Below are positions 53,222-62,617 of a stretch of 64,000 nt of DNA, one piece after another. Source of the stretch: a bacterium (lineage in GTDB: Bacteria; Armatimonadota; UBA5829). Made by a program: the position numbers and the translations under genes. The first letter of the stretch is position 1, and each line of letters starts with the position of its first letter. The stretch lies in the NCBI GenBank assembly GCA_021371935.1, contig JAJFVF010000013.1, forward strand, positions 124,001 to 188,000, read 5' to 3'. The notes below the pieces were generated by a model. It was not told where the DNA came from. It did no database searches and saw only the letters and a list, made by a program, of their open reading frames with translations.

Positions 53222-53289
53222 GTGCGGTCGTATTGTCGATTCATAATCACGACCGACAACCGAAGACTAGATTTTATGGAGCAATAGTC

Positions 53290-53682
53290 ATGGAGATATT
53301 TCCGGTCAGGACAACTCAAAGACACCAGTTTGTGGATGTAACTGCTCAGGTACAAAAATGTGTGAATGAAGCCGGGTTCAAGGACGGCCTCGTATGCATA
53401 TTCGTGCCGCACACCACAGCCGGGGTCACCATGAACGAAAATGCCGATCCCGATGTAGTAACCGATCTGTTGGAAACGCTGGCAAAAGTGATCCCCGAGC
53501 GTGCGGGATACCGTCATGTGGAGGGAAATTCGGACTCTCATGTAAAGTCGAGCCTAATTGCTCCGTCGCTGATTGCGATTATCGAAGACGGGCGTCTGAA
53601 GCTGGGCACATGGCAGGCGATCTATTTCGCTGAATTCGATGGCCCCAGAAACAGACAGTGCTGGGTCAAGATGATCGGCTAA
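53290..53682 (+). CDS. YjbQ/UPF0047 family protein
   Basis: The 130-residue protein shows the family pattern: QFVDVTAQVQKCV, IFVPHTTAGVTMNENADPDV near 40-60 (His-Thr-Thr and Glu-Asn residues), GNSDSHVKSSLI near 83-94 and LGTWQAIYFAEFDGPRNRQCWVKMI at the end. Some relatives have thiamine phosphate synthase activity in vitro, but the cellular role is unclear. ATG 53290 has GGAG 7 bases upstream. Single gene. Confidence 0.92.
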   Translation: MEIFPVRTTQRHQFVDVTAQVQKCVNEAGFKDGLVCIFVPHTTAGVTMNENADPDVVTDLLETLAKVIPERAGYRHVEGNSDSHVKSSLIAPSLIAIIEDGRLKLGTWQAIYFAEFDGPRNRQCWVKMIG

Positions 53683-53739
53683 ATAGAAAAATATCTTTTA
53701 TCACGAAAACACGAAAAGGACTTTGTTCATCGTGTTATG

Positions 53740-54096
53740 CTAAACCGCTTTCACAGCTTCCAGCGCTTCTTCGATGCTGCCGTATATTCCAAACACGGTG
53801 TTGAGCCTTGTGATTTTCAATATCCTGTCTATTGAGCCATTGCATTTGATTAGATTAACGGTCCCGCCGATAGGCTTCAATCGCTTCGTTGCTGAGAGCA
53901 GTGCGCCGAACCCGCTGCTGTCCATGTAAGTTACTTGCGCAAAGTCTATGATAAGATGCTTCTGACCACCGGAAAGTACGGAGTTGATTGCCTCCTTGAA
54001 CTGGGGAGCAGTGTAGACATCGATTTCCCCTGTCACGTCCAATACATTCATCCCGTCAATATCATGAATATTTGTCTCTAGACGGATACCCTCCAA
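53740..54096 (-). CDS. STAS-domain anti-sigma factor antagonist
   Basis: The 118-residue protein is a SpoIIAA-like STAS domain: VLDVTGEIDVYTAPQFKEAI near 14-34 and the phosphorylation loop VTYMDSSGFGALLSATKR near 54-71 with the target Ser in DSSG. Such proteins bind anti-sigma kinases when unphosphorylated and are switched by PP2C phosphatases. TTG 54096 is used because AGGAGG lies upstream at the right distance. No partner kinase is adjacent; a SpoIIE-type phosphatase lies 9.7 kb away with the hydrogenase. Confidence 0.9.
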   Translation of the reverse strand: MEGIRLETNIHDIDGMNVLDVTGEIDVYTAPQFKEAINSVLSGGQKHLIIDFAQVTYMDSSGFGALLSATKRLKPIGGTVNLIKCNGSIDRILKITRLNTVFGIYGSIEEALEAVKAV

Positions 54097-54187
54097 TTTC
54101 GCTCCTCCTGTCTGAAGTTTCAAAAGTATACATCCCCTATAAGGCGATGTCAACCACGTAACTGCTCACTATATGTGAGCAATTACG

Positions 54188-54883
54188 TCAGCCACTGTGC
54201 GGCCGTCCGGCAACTATCATCAAATCGAATGTTATCGATGCGAACCAGTGCAATACGAACCCCGGCACGAATGACTTTGCGTTCAAAGCTATGATACCTA
54301 GAATCAATCCGGCACCAAACGATGCAATAACTTCAATGCCGGGCTTGCCGGCATGCAAAATTCCAAAGGCAGCCGCCTGCACAAGAATTGCGGACCAGCC
54401 GATCGATCTCTGCAGTCCAAAGAGCAGATATCCCCTGAAGAAAAACTCCCAGCAGAAGAGGTACATGCCGTAGCTGAGTTCTGCATATAGCATCATCATC
54501 GGCGCCACCAGAAACGGGTTTGTCTGAGGGTAACCGGCAAATGCGCTCGCAAAGTCGGGATATCGCCTGAATATCGGATAGTAGTCCTGGAAGCCCTGCA
54601 TCCGGCTTGCATAGAGCATCATGAAAAACAGCCCGGTGAATGCAATCACAAGGACTATCCATATCCGCCGCCACGAACCTAGTGAAAACCCGAATTTGTC
54701 CGGCTCCTCACCAAAGAAAAACAGCATCGTCAGCATCGGGATCCAAAATATCCCGATCAGGTTGCCGACCAGATATTGATTGTAGCTGGTGGCGGCGAAA
54801 TTAAACCGCAGAAGAGCCGCTACTACTACTGCTCCCACTACAGCTACCACTATCGTGACAAATCTGTTTTTTCCTTTGCCCAA
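54188..54883 (-). CDS. CPBP family intramembrane metalloprotease
   Basis: The 231-residue protein has about six membrane helices and the CPBP (Rce1-like) motifs: WEFFFRGYLLFGL near 144-156 (Glu and Arg), FGILHAGKP near 170-178 (His) and FVLHWFAS near 209 (His). The usual EExxxR is EFFFR, with one Glu. Substrate unknown; relatives process prenylated or bacteriocin-related peptides. The TTG start lies 1 base after the stop of the upstream amidohydrolase gene, so the two are an operon. Confidence 0.85.
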   Translation of the reverse strand: MGKGKNRFVTIVVAVVGAVVVAALLRFNFAATSYNQYLVGNLIGIFWIPMLTMLFFFGEEPDKFGFSLGSWRRIWIVLVIAFTGLFFMMLYASRMQGFQDYYPIFRRYPDFASAFAGYPQTNPFLVAPMMMLYAELSYGMYLFCWEFFFRGYLLFGLQRSIGWSAILVQAAAFGILHAGKPGIEVIASFGAGLILGIIALNAKSFVPGFVLHWFASITFDLMIVAGRPHSG

Positions 54884-54884
54884 G

Positions 54885-56195
54885 TCAACTGCTCCGAGCG
54901 CTGAGTTTAGATTTATATTCGTCCATATCGATCTTGACCGGCCTGCCGCCTTTCACTATCTCCACTCCATCGACCATGACCATTGTTACATCCGATGGAC
55001 TTCGAGATATAACTGCGAGAAACAAATCCTCATCCGGCAGTGTATCGCTGAGATCTATGGCTATGATATCTGCGCGCTTACCAACCTCAATCGTTCCTAC
55101 GAGTTTGTCAAGCCCAAGCGTTTCCGCTCCGCCTATTGTTGCCAGTCTCAGAATATCATTCGCCGTCAACGCAGCCGCATCCTGCCTGTTTGCACGGGCA
55201 ATTGCCAGAGCAAACCTCATCTCCTCAAAAAAATCGAAGCGCATGCAGCTTCCTTCACTGTCCGTGCCAAGGCCGACTGCTGCACCCGCCGCCATGAATT
55301 TCGTTGCCGGCGCGATCCCACAGCCGAGATACGCATTTGACCTTGGACAGTGCACTACCGATGCGCCGGAGTGAGCAATCAACTCAATCTCTTCATCAGA
55401 GACATGAACACAGTGTGCCAGACTTACGCCTTTTCTCAGCAGACCAGATTTTTGCAGTGTAAGGGTAGGGGAGAGACCGGTTATCATTGGCGGCCTGTCC
55501 AAGCGCTTTCGCCATTCTGCTATAGGACCCGTGCCATACATCGTGTAATCAGCTTCTGCATGTGTTTCAGCCAGATGTAGAGCGATTGGGATGCCTTTAT
55601 CAGCGCATGACCCGGCGCATAATTCAAGCACTTCCATGTTCGATGTATAGACTGTATGCGGCGACAAGCCGACTCCCACAATGGCGGACGATTTGGTCTT
55701 CAAAGCATATATATTGTCTAGCATTATGGCATAATCTTGAACATAGTTATCACCCATGCTCTGCCCGAAAAGCTCGCAATATGCTGTGCCGCGCAGCCCG
55801 ATAAGGCTCATTGCTTCTGCTGCTGCGCCTGTAAATGTCGAATCTCCCAGGCATGTGATTCCTGAGCAAGCACACTCTGCAGAACCGTAAATTGCTGAGT
55901 CGAGCGCAGCATTATAATCAGGCTGTCTACCCGATTTATAGCCGACACGTCCTATCCAGTCCCAAAGATTGAGCGCATCATACTGATTGCGGCTCCAAGT
56001 ATAGTCTACGTGGGAGTGCGCATTTACGAACCCGGGCAGGATCGCGCAGTTGTTGTAGTCACTTATTGGTTCATCGGGGTATTTTTTAGACAGACCGACT
56101 CCAAGATCACAGATAATGCCATCTTTTATCAGGATTTCGCCCTGCTTTATGGGGTCGCCGGATATCGTTATCAGGTGTGCGGCTTTATAGATCAT
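54885..56195 (-). CDS. Amidohydrolase, MtaD/cytosine deaminase-type
   Basis: The 436-residue protein is a metal-dependent deaminase: PGFVNAHSHVDYTW near 54-67 (HxH), GLSPHTVYTS near 173, IALHLAETHAEAD near 203-215, LAHCVHVSDEEI near 256 and VGLGTDSEGS near 302 (metal Asp), followed by EVGKRADIIAIDL. This pattern fits S-adenosylhomocysteine/methylthioadenosine deaminases and aminodeoxyfutalosine deaminase; no menaquinone genes are nearby to choose between them. Upstream of the CPBP protease gene. Confidence 0.88.
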   Translation of the reverse strand: MIYKAAHLITISGDPIKQGEILIKDGIICDLGVGLSKKYPDEPISDYNNCAILPGFVNAHSHVDYTWSRNQYDALNLWDWIGRVGYKSGRQPDYNAALDSAIYGSAECACSGITCLGDSTFTGAAAEAMSLIGLRGTAYCELFGQSMGDNYVQDYAIMLDNIYALKTKSSAIVGVGLSPHTVYTSNMEVLELCAGSCADKGIPIALHLAETHAEADYTMYGTGPIAEWRKRLDRPPMITGLSPTLTLQKSGLLRKGVSLAHCVHVSDEEIELIAHSGASVVHCPRSNAYLGCGIAPATKFMAAGAAVGLGTDSEGSCMRFDFFEEMRFALAIARANRQDAAALTANDILRLATIGGAETLGLDKLVGTIEVGKRADIIAIDLSDTLPDEDLFLAVISRSPSDVTMVMVDGVEIVKGGRPVKIDMDEYKSKLSARSS

Positions 56196-56276
56196 ATCAA
56201 ATCCTGGTTATGCGGCATATGAGACTTTTCCTTCGGTTGATATGGGTAATTTGGGAACAGGTGAGAGGTTATCGCA

Positions 56277-57224
56277 ATGGATCGAAAAGTCAAAGCAGCA
56301 TCCATATCGGTGGCATCAAATACTTTTCTGCTGGCGCTGAAGCTGGTCGTGGGTCTGATAACAGGCTCGATCAGTATCGTATCGGCGGCGGCAGATTCAC
56401 TCAACGATCTCACCGCATCTATCATAGCATTTTTTAGTGTGCGGGCTTCAGCAGTGCCAGCCGATGAGGAGCATCCGTTCGGCCATGGCAAGATAGAGAA
56501 CATATCGGCTGCGGCACAGGCTCTGCTGATATTCGGCGCGGCGATCTACATCATATTTGAGGCCATAGACAAGATAATGCGCCCCAGACCCCTGCAATCG
56601 CTGCCTTTGGGGCTTATTGTAATAGGTGTGACGGCTGTGCTGGATATATTTGTATCACGATATCTGCTAAAGGTCGCGCGTGAGACAGACTCGGCTGCCA
56701 TTCGGGCGGATGCATATCACCTTACCACTGATGTCTGGACGTCGATAGGAGTATTTGCCGGGCTGATATTGATTGAAACAACAGGACTATTGATATTCGA
56801 CCCGATTGTTGCGCTGTGCGTTGCGGCTACGATTTTGTGGGTTGCATTTTCACTGACCAGGGAATCAGCCGGACTGCTGCTGGACAGGCGTCTGCCTATA
56901 GAAGAGATAAGTACAATTGAGCGGATAGTTATGGGCACACCAAGGGTCGTCGGTTTTCACAAGCTTAGGACGCGCAAATCGGGTGCAACTCGTCAAGTCG
57001 ACTATCATTTAATAGTGCCTGCGAATATGCCGGTCCTCGAAGCTCACAATATAGCTCAGGAGATCGAGAACAGGATAAAGACTGAATTGTCTTATGTGAC
57101 CGTTGTGACGCACATAGAGCCTGATACTCATGACATGACAAGCGAGCCGGACACCGAAATAAGGCATCCGGCTCTGCGAATTGTCCGATATCACGCTCGC
57201 AGGCTTCGGAGAAAGCTGCGGTAA
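56277..57224 (+). CDS. Cation diffusion facilitator metal exporter
   Basis: The 315-residue protein has six membrane helices and a cytoplasmic C-terminal domain. Metal-site motifs: AADSLND near 38-44 (helix 2), HPFGHGKIENI near 67-77 and ADAYHLTTDVWTS near 142-154 (helix 5 HxxxD). The C-terminal part (about 205-290) has the CDF dimerisation fold with VTHIEPD. Exports Zn2+, Mn2+ or Fe2+; the DSLND in place of DSxxD in helix 2 points to no single metal. Convergent with the DUF4900 gene, stops adjacent. Confidence 0.93.
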   Translation: MDRKVKAASISVASNTFLLALKLVVGLITGSISIVSAAADSLNDLTASIIAFFSVRASAVPADEEHPFGHGKIENISAAAQALLIFGAAIYIIFEAIDKIMRPRPLQSLPLGLIVIGVTAVLDIFVSRYLLKVARETDSAAIRADAYHLTTDVWTSIGVFAGLILIETTGLLIFDPIVALCVAATILWVAFSLTRESAGLLLDRRLPIEEISTIERIVMGTPRVVGFHKLRTRKSGATRQVDYHLIVPANMPVLEAHNIAQEIENRIKTELSYVTVVTHIEPDTHDMTSEPDTEIRHPALRIVRYHARRLRRKLR

Positions 57225-58829
57225 TTACTCTGAATCGGGAACGACTCGCCATGAAATTCTGTCATATTTCCCTGTTGTGGGATAATATGGCGGTGGGCTC
57301 TGAGCCATTCGGGGATCATAAACATAGTTTTTTGCGTAACCCGTAACCAGCTTACCGGTACTTGAGTTGAAAGTGCCGACAGGCCCTCTGTATTTTTGAA
57401 TAATTCCACCGAGGATTTTTAGCTTAGGTTCTTTACCTGGTGGAGGCGTTATGGTACCGGAGTTTAAAACGCTGAAACTGCCGCTTGAAGTGTTTTTGCC
57501 GCCGGCCAGGCAAACACCGTCTATTTCAAAGTCTGACGGGTACGATGATGAAGAACTGACAGTTATATTGCGGGCAACAAGCCCCATTGTGCCGGCGGCC
57601 AGATTTGCTGGCGCATTGGAATCAAGTGTTTTATCCGGATGTGTATGATAGACAAGATCGCCGGTTATCGTTATGTCCTTGTTGTTGTTGACATCGGTTG
57701 CTATAGTCAGCGCGGATCTTGTGGTAATTTCATCGTCGCTACAAAGATTGTCCGCCATCTCTCCCTGAAGGGATTTAATATTGCCTGTGCAATAGATTAC
57801 ACCATTAATCAGTGAATTCATGCTCGATACACTGCCAGATCCAAGTGTTCCGGTTGCGGTGGTTTCGTTGTTGTATCTGTCCAACACAATAGTGGTTGTT
57901 TTGATCTTTTTGTTGATTTTTTGTGTAATAACAATCTGTTGATTGCCCGAGCCATCCAATGACAATGCCATCGTTTCCACATCGCCGACGATATATATTC
58001 CACTGTTGCTTGCGCCACTCAGATATACCCCGGTGCTGCTTGAACTTGGATAACCGGATAATCCACCCCATGCCCCACTTTGGATCCTTTCAATATCTGT
58101 GTTAGGCAGGTCGATCGGGTCGACTCCCAGTCGTAGCCCTTTGGCTCCATTTTTGAATATCTTCTTATAGGTCGTTTCATTTGCCGGCGCGCCTGGCACA
58201 TAGTCGATGCTGCTTGCAGCCGATGTAACCATATCCAGGAATATCGGACTGGTGGAGTTTGTGTAATTTATGTTGAACCTGGAATTATATCTATTGTTGC
58301 TGTGGACGGGTCCATCCACTGTTTCGCCTGTTCTCCACCAAATTTCTCCACCTCCGCTGGAGGTTTCACAGTCAGTAAAATATGCATATCGGCCAAATGA
58401 TGCCTGCTTGATTACTATTTCCACTGTTTTTGAGACACCCCGATATGTGCCGATGGATGTGATAACAAAAACTCTCAAAGTATCGCTGGATGTAGTATCA
58501 TCTGGAGTAATTGTGACCGAATACTGCCCGCCGTTTAGTGTTACCGGTCCGTCGAATGGATCGAAAGGCTCAGTGTCAGTTGGTGCACTGTTTAACTTGT
58601 AGAGGTATAAAGCGCCATCCTCAGCACCAGATTCGGCGATGTTGAGTGCAATTGTACGAGACTGCTGCTTATCGTTCATATAAAGCGCCGTGCTGGTGAT
58701 GCTGATGACTGCTATTGCAAGGGTAGTCACCAGAAAAAGCGCGACTGTTGTGATCAGAAGAAGACTGCCTTTATTCCTCAGCCCGACATGCTGACTTTGG
58801 TCTGAACTAGATTTCGTTCTAATCATCAT
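57225..58829 (-). CDS. DUF4900-type pilus-assembly-like surface protein
   Basis: The 534-residue protein begins with a hydrophobic segment (GSLLLITTVALFLVTTLAIAVISITSTAL, residues 21-49) like PilX, followed by a large Ser/Thr/Gly-rich beta region with the DUF4900 feature WRTGETVDGPVHSNNRY near 170-186 and two Cys pairs. It lacks the GFTLIE prepilin motif. Operon partner of two prepilins upstream; its start overlaps the preceding gene by 11 bases. Likely part of a surface appendage or secretion pseudopilus. Two adjacent ATGs; the first is used. Confidence 0.78.
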   Translation of the reverse strand: MMIRTKSSSDQSQHVGLRNKGSLLLITTVALFLVTTLAIAVISITSTALYMNDKQQSRTIALNIAESGAEDGALYLYKLNSAPTDTEPFDPFDGPVTLNGGQYSVTITPDDTTSSDTLRVFVITSIGTYRGVSKTVEIVIKQASFGRYAYFTDCETSSGGGEIWWRTGETVDGPVHSNNRYNSRFNINYTNSTSPIFLDMVTSAASSIDYVPGAPANETTYKKIFKNGAKGLRLGVDPIDLPNTDIERIQSGAWGGLSGYPSSSSTGVYLSGASNSGIYIVGDVETMALSLDGSGNQQIVITQKINKKIKTTTIVLDRYNNETTATGTLGSGSVSSMNSLINGVIYCTGNIKSLQGEMADNLCSDDEITTRSALTIATDVNNNKDITITGDLVYHTHPDKTLDSNAPANLAAGTMGLVARNITVSSSSSYPSDFEIDGVCLAGGKNTSSGSFSVLNSGTITPPPGKEPKLKILGGIIQKYRGPVGTFNSSTGKLVTGYAKNYVYDPRMAQSPPPYYPTTGKYDRISWRVVPDSE

Positions 58830-59394
58830 CTGTTGTCTTCCCGGAATAATTCCTTAGATATACAACGCGTTCAGTCAGCGTTGTGGAGTCCATTGAACTC
58901 GCACATTGCGGCTTAACACGCACACTTATCGCTATCGACTGATTGGTATCTTCCTCGAAATCCAAGGCTTCCACATCTTTCATAATTGCACGTCGATCAT
59001 TGTCTTTGCCTCTCCAAAGCCATGTCCCGTCATGACCGGGTGTGCCCGAAGAATCAGATAGATAGTAGTCGAATTGATTTGCTGTATCGGGTTCATAACG
59101 ATTATAGAATTGTTGCACGTCATTATACTTTTTAGGAGGGATAATCCTCAGCCGTGTCCCTCCACCTATGATTTTATAATCACTTGCTTCGCGAACGTCC
59201 GAGACAATTTTTTGCATAGCAGTGGCTGCATCTGTGTCCATAAATGTTCGAGCGGTTGCACGGTCATAGCAGCGCATCGTGCATATTGACATAGCTCCGA
59301 TGGATGCAAGCATGAACGCCATGATTCCGCTCACCATTATTACTTCCAATAGAGTAAAGCCGCGATTTCTTCTCTTCACTTTGTTGGACCTCAA
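58819..59394 (-). CDS. Type II secretion/pilus prepilin (GspJ/PulJ-like)
   Basis: The 191-residue protein has a prepilin leader with cleavage motif RGFTLLEV (residues about 11-18) and a hydrophobic helix. The rest resembles minor pseudopilins (FMDTDAATAMQKIVSDVREAS). It overlaps the upstream prepilin gene by four bases. The prepilin peptidase and pilus ATPase are not here, except for a PilT-like protein at 48.9 kb. Confidence 0.85.
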   Translation of the reverse strand: MRSNKVKRRNRGFTLLEVIMVSGIMAFMLASIGAMSICTMRCYDRATARTFMDTDAATAMQKIVSDVREASDYKIIGGGTRLRIIPPKKYNDVQQFYNRYEPDTANQFDYYLSDSSGTPGHDGTWLWRGKDNDRRAIMKDVEALDFEEDTNQSIAISVRVKPQCASSMDSTTLTERVVYLRNYSGKTTDDD

Positions 59395-59885
59395 TCAAAA
59401 TTAGTAATAATAGCCGCCAGGGTAACAGTGTTTGTTTTGTTCCTGTAAGCTGTCGGGTGCCAGGTCACAGTGGCCGTCACAAGGGCTTTGCTGGTGTCAC
59501 CATCGTAAGGTTTCTCGATTGACATTATTGCGGTAGGGTCAGAAAGATAGCTTGCGACATTGTCATTTCCTGCACTTGCAAATGAGTATACGTCGCTGCT
59601 GATGACGGAATCCACTATTTCAGCACCGAGCAGCGAATCAGCATCGAGTTGGCCGAAACCAACAGACCTTGCCTGATCAATTTTATGCTGACACAGGCTG
59701 AGCGCCTGAGCATATTGTCCGTTCATATGGGCACTTCTTTCAGCCATTAAAATTGAGCTTGCGAAGATAACCACAACGACGGAAAATGCCAGCAGCGATG
59801 CAGCAACTTCTATCAGAGTGAAACCCCTTGACTGCATACGTTTTTTGTTGAGTTGTCTATTGCTTATTATCACGTCAAATCCCAT
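59391..59885 (-). CDS. Type IV prepilin-like protein (PilV/GspI-like)
   Basis: The 164-residue protein has the prepilin signature RGFTLIEV near residues 20-27 and a long hydrophobic helix (AASLLAFSVVVVIFASSIL), followed by an Asp/Thr/Ser-rich head. It is first of the three-gene prepilin operon. Start is uncertain: ATG 59885 is used, but ATG 59837 would give a normal short leader of four residues before the RGFTLIE. No strong ribosome site is seen for either. Confidence 0.83.
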   Translation of the reverse strand: MGFDVIISNRQLNKKRMQSRGFTLIEVAASLLAFSVVVVIFASSILMAERSAHMNGQYAQALSLCQHKIDQARSVGFGQLDADSLLGAEIVDSVISSDVYSFASAGNDNVASYLSDPTAIMSIEKPYDGDTSKALVTATVTWHPTAYRNKTNTVTLAAIITNFD

Positions 59886-60142
59886 GCATGAAATGTGTGT
59901 GAAATATTGATGCTATTACTGCTTAATCCATCTATGCCATGTTCTAGTGTCCGGTATGCCTAGTACTTCTGCATGATTATCGGGTTATATGCTGCATTGC
60001 ATTAGCCGCTAAAGTCACATATTTGTTCGATATACGCAACAAATGGCAGGCAGGCAGGCTAATTACAGCCGGAGACATAAGCACTGGACAATGTAACCGT
60101 TTACATATATAATTTGGTTGAAAAGCTATGTGAGGTGCAAGC

Positions 60143-61123
60143 ATGTCTAAACCCAAAGTATTTGTGACCAGGGTGCTGCCGCAGTCAGCACTCGATAAAA
60201 TCGCAGAAGCAGCCGATATGGAGGTCTGGCAGGACGAGCTGCCTCCGCCGCGAGAAGTCCTTATGGAGAAAGTCAAGGACTTGGACGGTCTGCTGTGTCT
60301 GCTCACAGATAAGATCGATCCCGAACTGATGGATGCTGCGTCCAAGGTCAAGGTGATCTCAAATTATGCGGTCGGATATGATAACATTGATATTCCCGCT
60401 GCCACAGTGCGCGGCATTCCCGTAGGCAATACCCCTGGGGTGTTGACTGAGACCACAGCCGACCTTGCGTTTACGCTGCTTATGTCATCCGCACGCAGGA
60501 TAGTCGAAGCCGACAAATATACCCGCGCAGGCAAATGGAAGACATGGGGACCCATGCTGTTTCTGGGCCGTGATATCCATCATGCGACGCTGGGAATCGT
60601 CGGACTCGGCAGGATCGGGTATGAGATGGCCAAGCGCGGCAAGGGCTTCGATATGGACGTGATCTACTTTGACGAGTATCGCAATGAGCAGCGCGAGAAG
60701 GAACTGGGCATAAAGTATGTCGATCTGGACACACTGCTCAAAGAAAGCGATTTCGTATCGCTGCATGTTCCGCTGATGAAATCTACACATCATCTTATGG
60801 GCGAGCGTGAGTTCAAGATGATGAAACCGACCGCCATTCTCATCAATTCATCCAGGGGGCCGGTCGTCGATCAAAAGGCACTCTACAATGCTCTCAAGAA
60901 CGGTGAGATTGCACATGCAGGTATTGATGTCTTCGATCCTGAGCCAATCGCAAAGGATGATCCGCTGCTGACGCTGGACAATATCACTGTTGTGCCGCAT
61001 ATTGCGTCTGCTTCAGTCGCCACACGCACCAAGATGGCAATGATGGCCGCCGATAACCTTATTGCAGGTATTACAGGAAAACCATTACCTAACCTTGTAA
61101 ATTCGGAAGTGAAACCTAGATAG
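60143..61123 (+). CDS. D-glycerate dehydrogenase / hydroxypyruvate reductase
   Basis: The 326-residue D-2-hydroxyacid dehydrogenase shows the nucleotide-binding GIVGLGRIGYEMAKR near 150-164, SNYAVGYDNIDIPAA near 73, the Arg in NSSRGPVVDQKAL near 235, the Glu in FDPEPIAKDDPLL near 270 and the catalytic His in VVPHIASASVATR near 286. It reduces hydroxypyruvate or glyoxylate with NAD(P)H. Glycerate kinase follows 243 bases downstream on the same strand, which supports glycerate as product. Confidence 0.92.
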   Translation: MSKPKVFVTRVLPQSALDKIAEAADMEVWQDELPPPREVLMEKVKDLDGLLCLLTDKIDPELMDAASKVKVISNYAVGYDNIDIPAATVRGIPVGNTPGVLTETTADLAFTLLMSSARRIVEADKYTRAGKWKTWGPMLFLGRDIHHATLGIVGLGRIGYEMAKRGKGFDMDVIYFDEYRNEQREKELGIKYVDLDTLLKESDFVSLHVPLMKSTHHLMGEREFKMMKPTAILINSSRGPVVDQKALYNALKNGEIAHAGIDVFDPEPIAKDDPLLTLDNITVVPHIASASVATRTKMAMMAADNLIAGITGKPLPNLVNSEVKPR

Positions 61124-61177
61124 GCATAAGACGGCTGTCAGCTAGGAAAATCATAAGTTAGGTAAATATAAATAGAT

Positions 61178-61294
61178 AGGTGACGATCCCCGAATCGTCA
61201 CCTTACAGCCATAACGGGGTCTCCGAACCCATGAAGTATCCGGATTCGGAGATCCGGCACTGGCTTTGGGGTAGGGATTCGGAGATCCCTACCC
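61178..61294. repeat. Cluster of four TCGGAG-core palindromes
   Basis: Four hairpins in a row: AGGTGACGAT/ATCGTCACCT (61178-61203), GGGGTCTCCGAACCC (61216-61230), CCGGAT/ATCCGG with TCGGAG (61240-61257) and GGGTAGGGAT/ATCCCTACCC (61269-61294). The arms differ but stay complementary and the centre is the same CTCCGA/TCGGAG. They fill the gap between the dehydrogenase and kinase genes. Confidence 0.75.
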
Positions 61295-61366
61295 ATCACA
61301 AATCGGCTGTCGGCAGTCAGCCAACAACCGACCGTCGACAGCCGGTATTTTGTGTCAAGAGGTTCT

Positions 61367-62497
61367 ATGAAAGTCGTAATTTGCCCCGATTCATTCAAAG
61401 GGAGCCTGTCATCAATCGAGGCCGCCAAGGCAATAGCGCGCGGTATCGAGCTTGGCGCTCCAGGCACTCAGACTGTGTGCATTCCTATCGCAGATGGCGG
61501 CGAGGGTACAGTCGATGCACTTGTCAGCGCAACCGGCGGCGAGATTTGCCATGTCAGAGTACATGGTCCTTTGATGCGCGAGATCGATTCATTCTATGGC
61601 ATAATGGGCGGCGGCAAGACTGCTGCAATTGAGATGGCTGCGGCTTCCGGTCTTGTTCTGCTTGCAGATGACGAGCGAAATCCACTGATTACGAGCACTT
61701 ATGGCACAGGTGAGTTGATATCGGCCGCTCTTAATGCGGGAGTGGAGAAGATTGTCATAGGAATCGGCGGAAGCGCAACCAATGACGGAGGCACTGGCGC
61801 TATGAGAGCATTGGGCGCGAAGTTCCTGGATAAGGACGGAAATGAACTGCCTCATGGCGGCGCTGCACTGGTTAACCTCGCCCACATAGACCTGACTGGT
61901 TTTAAGTTCCCAACAGGCTCGGTCAAAGTGGAGGTGGCATGCGACGTCACCAATCCCTTGTGTGGACCAACCGGCGCTTCGGCAGTATATGGTCCTCAAA
62001 AGGGAGCGACACCTGAAATGGTTGCTCAGCTTGATGATGCTCTGTGTAATTATGCACAAGTTTTATGCAAAGACTTGAACAAAGATGTGGCGCAAATGCC
62101 TGGAGCAGGAGCTGCCGGCGGCATGGGAGCAGGTTTGGCTGCATTTTTGGATGCAGAACTGCGTTCTGGTATAGATATGGTGCTGGATGCAGCCGGATTT
62201 GACGAAGCTCTGGACGGTGCTGATCTTGTAATTACGGGCGAAGGCAGGCTCGACGAGCAGACTGCCTATGGCAAGACCATAGGCGGCGTATTAAAGCGGG
62301 CGTCAGCCAAAAGTGTGCCTGTTGTTGCGATTGCAGGTTCTGTGTCAGCAGATATACGTGCGCTGCTGAAATCTGGTCTCATTACATTCAGTATAGTATC
62401 GGGACCTGTTTGCCTGGATTACTCGATGTCTCATGCAGCCGAGCTGATAGAGGCCGTATCTGCAAATTTAATCAGCTTAGCGGCAAGGATGCGCTGA
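61367..62497 (+). CDS. Glycerate kinase (GarK/GlxK family)
   Basis: The 376-residue protein phosphorylates D-glycerate to 2- or 3-phosphoglycerate. Family features: MKVVICPDSFKGSLSS at the start, PIADGGEGTVDAL near 45, GVEKIVIGIGGSATNDGGTGAMRALGA near 130-155 and DLVITGEGRLDEQTAYGKT near 285-303. ATG 61367 starts the conserved strand; five residues of in-frame sequence upstream are not needed. With the upstream dehydrogenase it links glyoxylate or serine breakdown to glycolysis. Confidence 0.95.
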   Translation: MKVVICPDSFKGSLSSIEAAKAIARGIELGAPGTQTVCIPIADGGEGTVDALVSATGGEICHVRVHGPLMREIDSFYGIMGGGKTAAIEMAAASGLVLLADDERNPLITSTYGTGELISAALNAGVEKIVIGIGGSATNDGGTGAMRALGAKFLDKDGNELPHGGAALVNLAHIDLTGFKFPTGSVKVEVACDVTNPLCGPTGASAVYGPQKGATPEMVAQLDDALCNYAQVLCKDLNKDVAQMPGAGAAGGMGAGLAAFLDAELRSGIDMVLDAAGFDEALDGADLVITGEGRLDEQTAYGKTIGGVLKRASAKSVPVVAIAGSVSADIRALLKSGLITFSIVSGPVCLDYSMSHAAELIEAVSANLISLAARMR

Positions 62498-62617
62498 AAG
62501 TCCACCTCTTCTGCACAATTTTCAACTAAGCCTTAACTCCTGCGCTCGAATCTGGTAGAATATAACCAGCAAATAATCAATACAAAATACTAGATACTAA
62601 ATCAGTAGGGGGCTTTA

